From NCBI GenBank assembly GCA_023245265.1, contig JAHFKQ010000013.1, positions 1-18,373 of the forward strand: 18,373 bases of DNA, in the 5' to 3' direction. Shown one piece after another: positions 7,783 through 14,592 of this stretch. Positions within the stretch are counted from its first letter, which is position 1, and every line of letters begins with the position of its first letter. The translations under genes and the position numbers were made by a program. Under the pieces are notes generated by a model. The model was not told the origin of the DNA. It saw only the letters and a program-made list of their open reading frames with translations, and ran no database searches. The stretch is from Candidatus Collierbacteria bacterium. GTDB taxonomy: Bacteria; Patescibacteriota; Microgenomatia; UBA1400; MFAQ01.

Positions 7783-7794
7783 TCTTGATATAAT
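7766..7794 (+). promoter_or_regulatory. alaS promoter, predicted near-leaderless
   Basis: A consensus TATAAT (7789-7794) is extended by TG at 7786-7787. TGAACA (7766-7771) lies 17 bases upstream as a 4/6 match to the -35 box. Eight bases separate the -10 box from the ATG at 7803, giving a predicted leader of about two bases. Confidence 0.65.
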
Positions 7795-7802
7795 CTTTCC
7801 AC

Positions 7803-9635
7803 ATGACTACCAACGACATCCGCCAAAAATATCTAAATTTTTTCGAGCGCCGTGGTCACGCTATTCTTCCATCCGCTTCCTTAGTCCCGGAGGGAGACGC
7901 TACTACTCTTTTTACTTCGGCCGGGATGCAGCCCATGATGCCCTATCTTTTGGGGGCCAAACATCCTCTGGGTAAGAGATTGGTCGATTCTCAAAAATGT
8001 TTCCGTTCCCAAGATATCGAAGAAGTCGGAGATAATCGTCACACTACTTTTTTTGAAATGCTGGGGAACTGGTCCTTGGGAGATTATTTTAAAAAGGAAC
8101 AGCTCAAATTTTTCTTCGAATTTCTGACCGATGCCGGCAAGGGACTTGGTTTGGATCCTCACCGTCTTTTTGTCACTGTCTTTGAGGGTAATTCGGAGAT
8201 CCCCAGAGATACCGAAACTATCGAAATCTGGAAGGACCTTTTTCTCCGGGCCAATATTTCCACTCCGGATCAACACATTTTTACTTATCCGGCCAAAAAA
8301 AATTGGTGGTCGAGGGCAGGGGAACCGGAAAAAATGCCGGTGGGGGAACCCGGTGGTCCGGACTCCGAAGTTTTTTATGATTTTGGTGCAGACCTCAAAC
8401 TTCATGAATCCTCCATTTACCAAAAAGAGGCCTGTCATCCTAACTGCGACTGTGGTCGTTACCTGGAAATTGGCAACTCTGTTTTTATGCAGTATCGTAA
8501 AGAGGCGGACGGCACCCTGTCCGAACTCCCTCAAAAAAATATCGATTTTGGCGGCGGGCTAGTTCGGTTGGCTGCGGCCGTTAACCACGATCCGGATATT
8601 TTTAATACCGATTTGTACTCACCTATCATCAAGGAAGTAGAAAAATTATCCGGTCGATCCTATCTCGATGACGAGAGTAAGCCTTCCATGCGTATCATTG
8701 CCGATCATCTCACCGCCGCCTCGTTTTTAATTAAAGACGGGGTTTTCCCGAGCAACAAGGCCCAAGGCTATGTCCTTCGTCGCCTACTGCGCCGGGCCGC
8801 CGTCAAACTGCACTTTTTGATGGGTGGCAGAGAAGGTATCGTCAAACTAGCCGGTATTACCTCTTCCATCATTGATATATATAAAAACATCTATTTTGTC
8901 GGTGATGACACATTGTATGTCCAGGGTGCCATCGCGGCCGAGATTGGCAAATTTGAAAAGTCCCTTGATAAAGGCATCAAGGAAATGGAAAAAAAAGCCG
9001 AAATCACCGGCAAAGATGCCTTTGACCTCTATCAAAATTATGGTTTCCCTCTCGAAATTACCACCGAGATTTTGGCCCAGATAGGCAAGACTGTCGATCA
9101 AAATCAATTCGAACTGGAATTTGAAAAACATAAAAATCTCAGTCGTACTGCTTCTGCCGGCTCCTTCAAAGGTGGGCTTGCTGATCATTCCCAAACCGTC
9201 ACTGCTTACCACACCGCCACCCATTTGCTCCACGCCGCCTTGCGCCGGATACTTGGTGAGCATGTCAGTCAAAAAGGTAGCAATATTACCGCCGAGAGAC
9301 TGCGCTTCGATTTTTCTCACCCGGATAAATTAACTGAAGAACAGATTAAGGCTCTCGAAGACTTGATCAATCAAAAAATCAAAGAAAAACTGCCTGTTAC
9401 CCGCACCGAGATGCCCAAAGATCAGGCCATTGCGGAAGGCGCTTTAGCTTTTTTTGGTCAAAAATACCCTGATCTGGTCAGTGTTTATACCATTGGCAAA
9501 GGGCCGCAAACTTTTTCCAAGGAACTTTGTGGTGGTCCACATGTGGAAAGTCTGGCAGAACTTGCTAAGATAAAGATAGTCAAACAAGAATCTCTTGGAG
9601 CCGGCACCCGTCGTCTCTATTTACAGTTTGTTTGA
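7803..9635 (+). CDS. alaS: Alanine--tRNA ligase, short form without C-terminal domain
   Basis: The protein has 610 residues against about 875 in E. coli. The class II catalytic core is present: GMQPMMPYLLG (41-51), FRSQDIEEVGDNRHTTFFEMLGN (67-89) and the motif-3 region DFGGGLVRLAAAV (248-260), where many AlaRS have GMGLER, so the usual Glu is Val here. A cysteine cluster (CHPNCDCG, 211-218) is an unusual insertion-like element. The tRNA-recognition region (about 290-400) and the editing domain follow, with zinc motifs HTATH (470-474) and CGGPH (576-580). The chain ends at GAGTRRLYLQFV, the end of the editing domain, so the coiled-coil/DHHA1 C-Ala part is missing. It charges tRNA-Ala and should still clear Ser/Gly mischarged tRNA. 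The stop codon overlaps the TTG start of the next gene. Confidence 0.95.
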   Translation: MTTNDIRQKYLNFFERRGHAILPSASLVPEGDATTLFTSAGMQPMMPYLLGAKHPLGKRLVDSQKCFRSQDIEEVGDNRHTTFFEMLGNWSLGDYFKKEQLKFFFEFLTDAGKGLGLDPHRLFVTVFEGNSEIPRDTETIEIWKDLFLRANISTPDQHIFTYPAKKNWWSRAGEPEKMPVGEPGGPDSEVFYDFGADLKLHESSIYQKEACHPNCDCGRYLEIGNSVFMQYRKEADGTLSELPQKNIDFGGGLVRLAAAVNHDPDIFNTDLYSPIIKEVEKLSGRSYLDDESKPSMRIIADHLTAASFLIKDGVFPSNKAQGYVLRRLLRRAAVKLHFLMGGREGIVKLAGITSSIIDIYKNIYFVGDDTLYVQGAIAAEIGKFEKSLDKGIKEMEKKAEITGKDAFDLYQNYGFPLEITTEILAQIGKTVDQNQFELEFEKHKNLSRTASAGSFKGGLADHSQTVTAYHTATHLLHAALRRILGEHVSQKGSNITAERLRFDFSHPDKLTEEQIKALEDLINQKIKEKLPVTRTEMPKDQAIAEGALAFFGQKYPDLVSVYTIGKGPQTFSKELCGGPHVESLAELAKIKIVKQESLGAGTRRLYLQFV

Positions 9636-9645
9636 CAAACAAACT
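9625..9645. repeat. 21-bp palindrome across the alaS stop codon
   Basis: AGTTTGTTTG (9625-9634) and CAAACAAACT (9636-9645) are perfect reverse complements around one A, followed by TTTT. The palindrome contains the alaS stop and the start region of the next gene. The stem is A/T-rich, so as a terminator it would be weak. It may hide the downstream start codon in the mRNA, or act as an operator. Confidence 0.6.
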
Positions 9646-11806
9646 TTTTGTGAATTTAGTTAATCTATTTGGCCATAAATCAAACTCCCCTGAGCCGGAA
9701 TATTTCTTGGCTATCGAAATTCATGAATCGCTGATTAAAACTGCCCTTTGGGAAGTTTTGAACGGACAACCTGAAGTGGTCAATGTCGGTTCTTATGAAT
9801 CCTGGGCCGACGAAGAGTCTCTAATTAACGGTGTCGACTCTTCTTTGGATCAGGCTATCAAAGTCATCAAGTCCCAGCCCAAACGGACTATCATTGGCTT
9901 GCCCGGTTCATGGATGGAAGAAGAAAAAATTCATGCCTCTAAAACCAAGTTGGTAGGTCATCTTTTTAAGGAGCTTGGTTTGGAGCCAATTGGCGCCGTC
10001 ACCACCAATCGGGCCATTGCCCATTTTCTAAAGAAAAAAGAAGGGATGCCTCCGACGGTTATTTTGCTTGAGGTTTATACCAGCAAAGTCGCCATTTCTT
10101 ATGTTTATCTCGGCATCGTCAACAAAACCGAAGAGGTCGCTCGTTCGGGGGATCTGGCCCATGATGTCGAAGAAGGTCTCACTCGGATGGACCTTCCCAA
10201 TTATCCCGCCCGCTTTATTTTGACGAATGGTGGTGGTCTGGAAGAAGAATCTCAACAGATTACCGCCTTTCCCTGGACGGAACGACTTCCTTTTAAACAT
10301 ATACCCAAGGTCGAAATTCTTCCGGTCGATTTTTCGATTAAAGCTATTGCCCTCACCGGTGGCATTGAAGCCGTTCAATTTATGGGACTGGAAATCAAGG
10401 CCGACGAGACCGATTCCGCCGCTCCTATACCTGAAGAGGAATCCAACTTAGTCATACCGGAAGAAATTCCCTCTTCCATGGAAGAGTTGGGTTTTGCCTA
10501 TGAGGACACTTCCTCACCACCTTCCTTTTCTGCGTCTGACCCGGTTGAGATAATTGAACCGGAAGACTCTCTGGAAGCCGAACCACAATATGCTTTTGCC
10601 GGAGATGAAGAGCGTCCGGCCAAGAAAAAAATTCCCTTCAAAATCTCGCTTCCCTCCCTGCCTCAATTAAAACTCCCCAACTTACCTCGGCCCAATCTTT
10701 TACTGCTCTTAATTATTCCTGCCTTTTTTATTTTGGGTTTCTTGGCTTACCTTTTCTTTGGTCGCGCCCTCATCACTATTCGTTTTATTCCTCAAAAAAT
10801 CACCAAACAGTTTGGTATTGCTATCGCTGAGGCTTCTCAACTTGGTATTCCGACTCTCATCGCCACCAAAAAAACCTTCTCCGGCACTGCTCAGGAATCT
10901 ATCCCTACTACCGGTACCGCCACCGTCGGTGAAAAAGCTACTGGGGTGATTACCTTGGGTAACAAATCGACTGCCCCCATTATTCTCAAGGCCGGTACTT
11001 TAATCACGAACGACACCGGCAAATACTCTTTTGTCATTAAAGAGGCAGTCACCATCGCCTCGGCTAGTGCCGATTCCCTGGATACTATTTCCGGTAAAGC
11101 CTCCGGCGTCACCGTCACTGCCACCAAAATCGGGGCGGAATATAACCTTTTGAAAGGCACTATCTTTAGCGTGGATAATTATTCCAAATCCGTCGCGGCC
11201 GCGGTCGCCGATTCGGACTTTACCGGTGGCACTTCTCGGACGGTCAACGCGGTCTCCAAGTCCGATCAAGATCGTCTACTGGCTCAAGCCATCGATAAGA
11301 TCAAACTCAAAATCCAAACCGATTCTCAAACTGAAAGTCCGGGTTTCAAAACCCTACCTCTTTCTGAGGTTTCGTTTACCAAAAAGCAGTTTGACCACAA
11401 TGTCTCCGAAGAGGCGACCACTGTTAGCTTGGATCTGGCCGGCTCTCTTGATGCTCTCGTCTATTCTGAAGACAGCCTTTATGACTTGGCCTTGACTGAG
11501 CTCCAGTCGCAAGTTCCTCCCGGTTCTTCCACTAAAAAAGAAACGACTGTCGTCAAGCTTGAAAATCCGACCAAAAACGATGGCCAATACAAATCCATTG
11601 TTAATATCGAGTCTGCCCTTTATCCGGAAATTGATGAGCAAAAACTCACGGGGTTTATCAAGGGTAAATTTGTTTCCGGCTTGCGCCATTTCTTCGAACC
11701 CATTCCCGGTTTTCAAAGTGTCGAAATGAAGATCTCCCCACCTCTGCCTCTTATCACCAGAATCCTACCTCTTAAAAATATTAGCTTTGAACTGGTAGGA
11801 AACTGA
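9632..11806 (+). CDS. Actin-fold (PilM/FtsA-like) membrane protein with baseplate-J-like outer domain
   Basis: The protein has 724 residues. Residues 22-255 resemble the PilM/FtsA actin-like fold, including LTNGGG (197-202) and LTGG (241-244), but the phosphate-1 loop is degraded (LAIEIHESLIKTALW, without the usual D-x-G-x-S). An acidic, proline-rich linker (255-330) and a basic stretch lead to one membrane helix (about 355-376). The outer part (about 415-545) has the repeat-like pattern TGTATVGEKATGVITLGNKS, KAGTLIT and GAEYNLLKGTIFSV, often annotated 'baseplate J/gp47-like' in CPR genomes, followed by a further globular region. It would couple a cytoplasmic actin-like domain to a surface domain. 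The start is uncertain: TTG 9632 overlaps the alaS stop, while GTG 9650 would remove six residues. A sortase gene begins two bases after its stop. Confidence 0.7.
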   Translation: MTNKLFVNLVNLFGHKSNSPEPEYFLAIEIHESLIKTALWEVLNGQPEVVNVGSYESWADEESLINGVDSSLDQAIKVIKSQPKRTIIGLPGSWMEEEKIHASKTKLVGHLFKELGLEPIGAVTTNRAIAHFLKKKEGMPPTVILLEVYTSKVAISYVYLGIVNKTEEVARSGDLAHDVEEGLTRMDLPNYPARFILTNGGGLEEESQQITAFPWTERLPFKHIPKVEILPVDFSIKAIALTGGIEAVQFMGLEIKADETDSAAPIPEEESNLVIPEEIPSSMEELGFAYEDTSSPPSFSASDPVEIIEPEDSLEAEPQYAFAGDEERPAKKKIPFKISLPSLPQLKLPNLPRPNLLLLLIIPAFFILGFLAYLFFGRALITIRFIPQKITKQFGIAIAEASQLGIPTLIATKKTFSGTAQESIPTTGTATVGEKATGVITLGNKSTAPIILKAGTLITNDTGKYSFVIKEAVTIASASADSLDTISGKASGVTVTATKIGAEYNLLKGTIFSVDNYSKSVAAAVADSDFTGGTSRTVNAVSKSDQDRLLAQAIDKIKLKIQTDSQTESPGFKTLPLSEVSFTKKQFDHNVSEEATTVSLDLAGSLDALVYSEDSLYDLALTELQSQVPPGSSTKKETTVVKLENPTKNDGQYKSIVNIESALYPEIDEQKLTGFIKGKFVSGLRHFFEPIPGFQSVEMKISPPLPLITRILPLKNISFELVGN

Positions 11807-11807
11807 C

Positions 11808-12560
11808 ATGCTTTATAGTTATCGCAAGGCTACTCCGGAAAATCCGCACCCCGGTCGCCGCATCCCTCGCTATCTCAAAACCATTCCCACTTTGATCTCT
11901 GCTCTGGGGCTCGGCATCCTGGCTGGAGTTGCCTATCCGGTCGTCAGTTATCAATTCAAAGATCTCAAACTATTTAATCTGGCTGACTCCGGTCTTCTTT
12001 CTCCTGTTTATTATGAATCCAAGGCCGACGGGAAAGGTGAGCCTATCGTCGCCTCCGGTCAGGACTTTACCAAGGCCAGCAGCTGGTTCCCCGGTACGCC
12101 TCAGAATAATCTTTTTGCGACTCAAAAATCCTTTGACAAAAATGTCCCAGACTTCTACACCCTCTCTATTCCTTCGCTGGGTATCTTCGATGCCAGTGTG
12201 GCTCTCAGAAACGAGGATCTGACCAAACACTTGGTTCAGTTTCCCGAAACCGCTCTTCCCGGTCAAATTGGTTCACCGGTTATCTTTGGACACTCCACTC
12301 TCCCTCAATTTTTTGATCCCGAAAAATACACTACTATTTTCTCTACCTTACCCAAGGTCAAAGTTGGCTCCGATGTTTTTGTGAAGTATGACAATGTTGA
12401 ATATACTTACCGCATAACCAAAGTCTTTGAAGTAAAACCCAACGAGCTCTGGGTTCTTCGTCAAGACTACTCGGATAAAACTCTCAAAGTCATTACTTGT
12501 GTTCCTCCCGGTACCACTCTCCGCCGTCTCGTCGTCGAAGCATCCCTCATCCAAAACTAG
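11808..12560 (+). CDS. Sortase family transpeptidase
   Basis: The protein has 250 residues. A basic N-terminus and one membrane segment (about 28-48) precede an extracytoplasmic sortase domain (about 112-248). The catalytic His162 lies in FGHSTLP, Cys231 in VITCVPPGT and the Arg in TLRRLVVEA (R239 or R240). The TLxTC-type spacing and size suit the class D/E group, but the exact class is not decided. Sortases cleave a C-terminal sorting signal on a secreted protein and join it to the cell surface or to another protein. No substrate with an LPxTG-like signal and membrane tail was found in this window. GGTAGGA (11794-11800), seven bases before the ATG, is the only Shine-Dalgarno-like sequence found for a plus-strand gene here. 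It is co-directional and tightly linked to the preceding actin-fold surface protein. Confidence 0.9.
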   Translation: MLYSYRKATPENPHPGRRIPRYLKTIPTLISALGLGILAGVAYPVVSYQFKDLKLFNLADSGLLSPVYYESKADGKGEPIVASGQDFTKASSWFPGTPQNNLFATQKSFDKNVPDFYTLSIPSLGIFDASVALRNEDLTKHLVQFPETALPGQIGSPVIFGHSTLPQFFDPEKYTTIFSTLPKVKVGSDVFVKYDNVEYTYRITKVFEVKPNELWVLRQDYSDKTLKVITCVPPGTTLRRLVVEASLIQN

Positions 12561-12567
12561 CCCACGG

Positions 12568-12573
12568 TATAAT
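12568..12573 (+). promoter_or_regulatory. -10 element of ruvX, predicted leaderless
   Basis: A consensus TATAAT ends six bases before the ATG at 12580, placing the predicted transcription start on the A of the start codon. No -35 match is obvious. It lies seven bases after the sortase stop codon, so ruvX may be transcribed both from here and by readthrough. Confidence 0.55.
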
Positions 12574-12579
12574 CTCCTT

Positions 12580-12972
12580 ATGCCCATTATTCTCTGTCTC
12601 GACCCCGGCACCGCCCATACCGGCCTTGCTATCTCCCAAGAGGGGATACTCGCCACGCCCGTCGGAACCATTTATGAGAAAGATCTCGACCGTCTCGTCG
12701 GTAAATTAATTCCTTATCTTGCGCAGTTTAGTCCGGACAAAATTGTCATCGGTGTCCCTGAATACGGCCCGATCGTCGCCTTTGCCCGTGACCTCAGCCA
12801 AAAACTTCATGGCGTTTACGCCGGGGAAATTATTTTTTACCAAGAGGACCTTAGTTCCGGCATTGCCAGAAAAACCATGAAAGATCTGAAAAAAACTTTA
12901 GTCAAACGCAAGCGGGAAGAACACCAAACCGCCGCCGCTCTCATTCTCCAAGACTACCTCGACTCTCTCTAA
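12580..12972 (+). CDS. ruvX: RuvX/YqgF-family RNase H-like protein
   Basis: The ATG at 12580 was preferred to an upstream in-frame start at 12499, which would overlap the sortase gene and add a non-family extension. The protein has 130 residues, typical of YqgF: LDPGTAHTGLAIS (7-19) with the first acidic residue Asp8, IVIGVPEYG (55-63) and YQEDLSSGIA (87-96) with Glu89 in place of DERxTxxxA. The last motif normally reads DxxAAxxIL; here it is HQTAAALIL (115-123), so the third carboxylate is His115. The family takes part in pre-16S rRNA 5' processing and has been described as a putative Holliday junction resolvase. Activity of this copy is uncertain. The neighbourhood alaS-ruvX-small gene-mltG matches that of Bacillus (alaS, yrrK, yrzB, mltG). 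Confidence 0.85.
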   Translation: MPIILCLDPGTAHTGLAISQEGILATPVGTIYEKDLDRLVGKLIPYLAQFSPDKIVIGVPEYGPIVAFARDLSQKLHGVYAGEIIFYQEDLSSGIARKTMKDLKKTLVKRKREEHQTAAALILQDYLDSL

Positions 12973-12991
12973 TCCTTGCCTTTGCCGAGTT

Positions 12992-13000
12992 TGATACAAT
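12992..13000 (+). promoter_or_regulatory. Extended -10 promoter for the zinc-ribbon gene, predicted leaderless
   Basis: TG-A-TACAAT ends six bases before the ATG at 13007, so the expected transcription start coincides with the start codon. It has the same TG-A-TAnnAT form as the sites before 7117 and 7803. Confidence 0.55.
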
Positions 13001-13006
13001 CTAAGT

Positions 13007-13213
13007 ATGTTCAAAAACATTATTGCTCCCGTTCAAGCTTGGCTTTTATCGAGGGGCATCTGTGTTGGCTGTGGCACTCCACTTGCCGAAGGCCAAAGTA
13101 AACCCTCTACTAAGGTAAAGGACACTGACCAAGTTACCTGTAAGTGTGGTCGTCTCTTTATCTACAATCCCAAAACCAACACTTATCGCCGAGCCTTGTT
13201 AAGTGAAATCTAA
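13007..13213 (+). CDS. Small zinc-ribbon-like protein of unknown function
   Basis: The protein has 68 residues. CVGC (19-22) and CKC (45-47) form a plausible four-cysteine zinc site separated by a 22-residue polar loop, followed by LFIYNPKTNTYRRAL, which would be the second beta hairpin of a ribbon. The N-terminal 16 residues are hydrophobic/amphipathic but too short and mixed for a confident membrane segment. No named family is recognised. It occupies the position taken in Bacillus by yrzB (DUF1292) between ruvX and mltG, but shows no resemblance to that acidic family. It is followed five bases later by mltG, so the two are probably one transcript. Real gene by context, cysteine pattern and promoter; function unknown. 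Confidence 0.7.
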   Translation: MFKNIIAPVQAWLLSRGICVGCGTPLAEGQSKPSTKVKDTDQVTCKCGRLFIYNPKTNTYRRALLSEI

Positions 13214-13218
13214 ACTAA

Positions 13219-14199
13219 ATGATTAAGCGTTTAATCATTGCCCTCACTGCTATCGCCATTCTCGGTTTTGGTTGGTACTTTCAGGCCATTCAGCCGGTCA
13301 CTCGCGCAGCCATGCCTATCATTGATTTTGAAATCAAACCCGGCACCGGCATCGATCAAATTGCCAATGACCTCAGCAAAGCTCAGCTGATTAGATCGCG
13401 TATCGCCTTCAAGGTCACTGTCATTCGACTGGGTATCGCCAATAAGATTCAAGCTGGTTTTTTCAAGCTCTCTCCCAGTATGGATGCTTCCGAGATGGCC
13501 CAAGCCCTTACCCATGCATATGCCCGTCAGTTCCGCATCACTATTCCCGAGGGTTTGAGAAGCGAAGAAATTAATTTCCTTTTCGACAAAGCCTTTAGTA
13601 AGGTCAGCGGTTCCAAATATAGTTCTACTGAGTTTGCCTCTCTCACTCGGGGGAAAGAAGGTCGCCTGTTTCCCGATACCTATGATTTTGCTCCTGAAGC
13701 TTCTGCCTCTGATGTGGTCAAAAGAATGGCCATTCGTTTTGAGGAAGTAACCAAAGAAATTCCCAAAGACAAATTAAACGAAGTTATTATTCTTGCCTCC
13801 TTACTGGAAAGGGAAGCGGCCACCGCTGAGGAAATGCCCTCGGTTGCCGGAGTTATTGAAAAAAGACTCAAAGCCGGGTGGCCTCTCCAGATCGACGCTA
13901 CTGTTCAGTATGCTTTGGGATCTGCCACTTGTAAAAAAATTGACTGTGACTGGTGGAAAAAAGATTTGACCCGAGAGGATCTGCGTCTCAACTCTTCTTA
14001 CAACACTTATGTTCACTCCGGTCTTCCTTTGGCTCCCATTTCCAATCCCGGCAAAGATGCCATTGCCGCCGCCGCCAACCCCCTGGTCGGCTCCGCCTGG
14101 TTCTATCTCCATGACTTAAATGGCAAAATTCATTACGCCGACACTATCGAGCAACACAATCAAAACATTTGTACTTATCTTAAGAAGGACTGCCCATAA
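13219..14199 (+). CDS. mltG: Endolytic murein transglycosylase MltG
   Basis: The protein has 326 residues. One N-terminal membrane anchor (about 4-22) is followed by a LysM-like region (about 35-100, IKPGTGIDQIANDL) and the YceG/MltG catalytic domain. Diagnostic motifs are IPEGLRSEEI (109-118), EGRLFPDTY (147-155), ILASLLEREA (191-200) with the catalytic Glu197 (E. coli Glu218), LQIDATVQYALG (223-234) and YNTYVHSGLPLAPISNPG (261-278). It cuts nascent peptidoglycan strands near the membrane and is thought to set glycan chain length or terminate synthesis. Four cysteines (238, 243, 318, 325) lie in the outer domain and could form disulfides. It is the last plus-strand gene of the cluster; its stop codon runs into the A tract of the terminator at 14198-14228. 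Confidence 0.95.
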   Translation: MIKRLIIALTAIAILGFGWYFQAIQPVTRAAMPIIDFEIKPGTGIDQIANDLSKAQLIRSRIAFKVTVIRLGIANKIQAGFFKLSPSMDASEMAQALTHAYARQFRITIPEGLRSEEINFLFDKAFSKVSGSKYSSTEFASLTRGKEGRLFPDTYDFAPEASASDVVKRMAIRFEEVTKEIPKDKLNEVIILASLLEREAATAEEMPSVAGVIEKRLKAGWPLQIDATVQYALGSATCKKIDCDWWKKDLTREDLRLNSSYNTYVHSGLPLAPISNPGKDAIAAAANPLVGSAWFYLHDLNGKIHYADTIEQHNQNICTYLKKDCP

Positions 14200-14228
14200 A
14201 AAAACCGGCGGACTTTCGTCCACCGGCT
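14198..14228 (-). terminator. Intrinsic terminator of the three-gene membrane operon
   Basis: On the minus strand, 14228-14218 pairs with 14213-14203 as an 11-pair G/C-rich stem (two G-U wobbles) closed by a GAAA tetraloop and followed by seven Ts. It starts five bases after the stop at 14234. On the plus strand one pair becomes a C-A mismatch and the T tract is poor, so for mltG it should work only weakly. Confidence 0.9.
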
Positions 14229-14233
14229 GCTTT

Positions 14234-14554
14234 TCAAAAACCCTTATCCATCTCCTCAAATACCGCCGGATCGATGTATATCATCTGAGCCGCGCGCTCA
14301 AAAGTATACTCATGGGTATTCTCAGCCGATTTAGCCGAGACATAATTCTTTCCGATTGAAACTGCAAATCTTATTAAGGAAATCAGGAAAGCAGCTCCAA
14401 ACAGATATGACATCTTGATCGAAAACACGATAGCCCAGACGACCGCAATTCCATTAGTCAATACATAAAACAAAATTAATATGCTCAAAGCGGCAGTCAC
14501 CAATAAAAGCATATCCGTTACATCTCTTAAGCCTCGTTTAATTAAGTACTTCAT
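14234..14554 (-). CDS. Small two-TM membrane protein, paralogue of its upstream neighbour
   Basis: The protein has 106 residues and is not recognised. A basic N-terminus (MKYLIKRGLRDV) precedes two likely membrane helices (about 14-33 and 37-66), then a soluble tail with YTFERAAQMIYIDPAVFEEM (83-102), which looks like a short helix-turn-helix-like segment. It aligns without gaps over the first 80 residues with the gene at 14593-14919 (shared MK-LI-RGL-DV start, RF at 62-63, NY at 70-71, YTF--AA---I tail), so the two are tandem duplicates. The start is fixed by ACCTCCTT on the plus strand (AAGGAGGT on the coding strand) eight bases before the ATG. It is the last gene of the operon, with the terminator five bases after its stop. 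Confidence 0.7.
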   Translation of the reverse strand: MKYLIKRGLRDVTDMLLLVTAALSILILFYVLTNGIAVVWAIVFSIKMSYLFGAAFLISLIRFAVSIGKNYVSAKSAENTHEYTFERAAQMIYIDPAVFEEMDKGF

Positions 14555-14562
14555 TGGCAGTG

Positions 14563-14570
14563 ACCTCCTT
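14563..14570 (-). promoter_or_regulatory. Strong Shine-Dalgarno of the 14554 gene
   Basis: AAGGAGGT on the minus strand lies eight bases before the ATG. A full match to the anti-Shine-Dalgarno is notable because nearly all plus-strand genes in the window lack one. Confidence 0.85.
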
Positions 14571-14592
14571 TTTTTCAGCTTCAGGGCAATCT

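Noticed and set aside
7688..7802. T-box riboswitch before alaS
   Set aside because: The gap is only 115 bases, has no T-box sequence or terminator, and the promoter lies just before the start codon.
9632..9660. TTGACA at 9632-9637 as a promoter -35 box for the actin-fold gene
   Set aside because: The only -10 candidate at 17 bases (TTTAGT, 9655-9660) would start transcription inside the gene; the match comes from the palindrome.
9632..11806. Phage tail/baseplate cassette because of the baseplate-J-like domain
   Set aside because: No other phage gene is nearby, and the domain is fused to a membrane-anchored actin-fold protein inside a housekeeping cluster.
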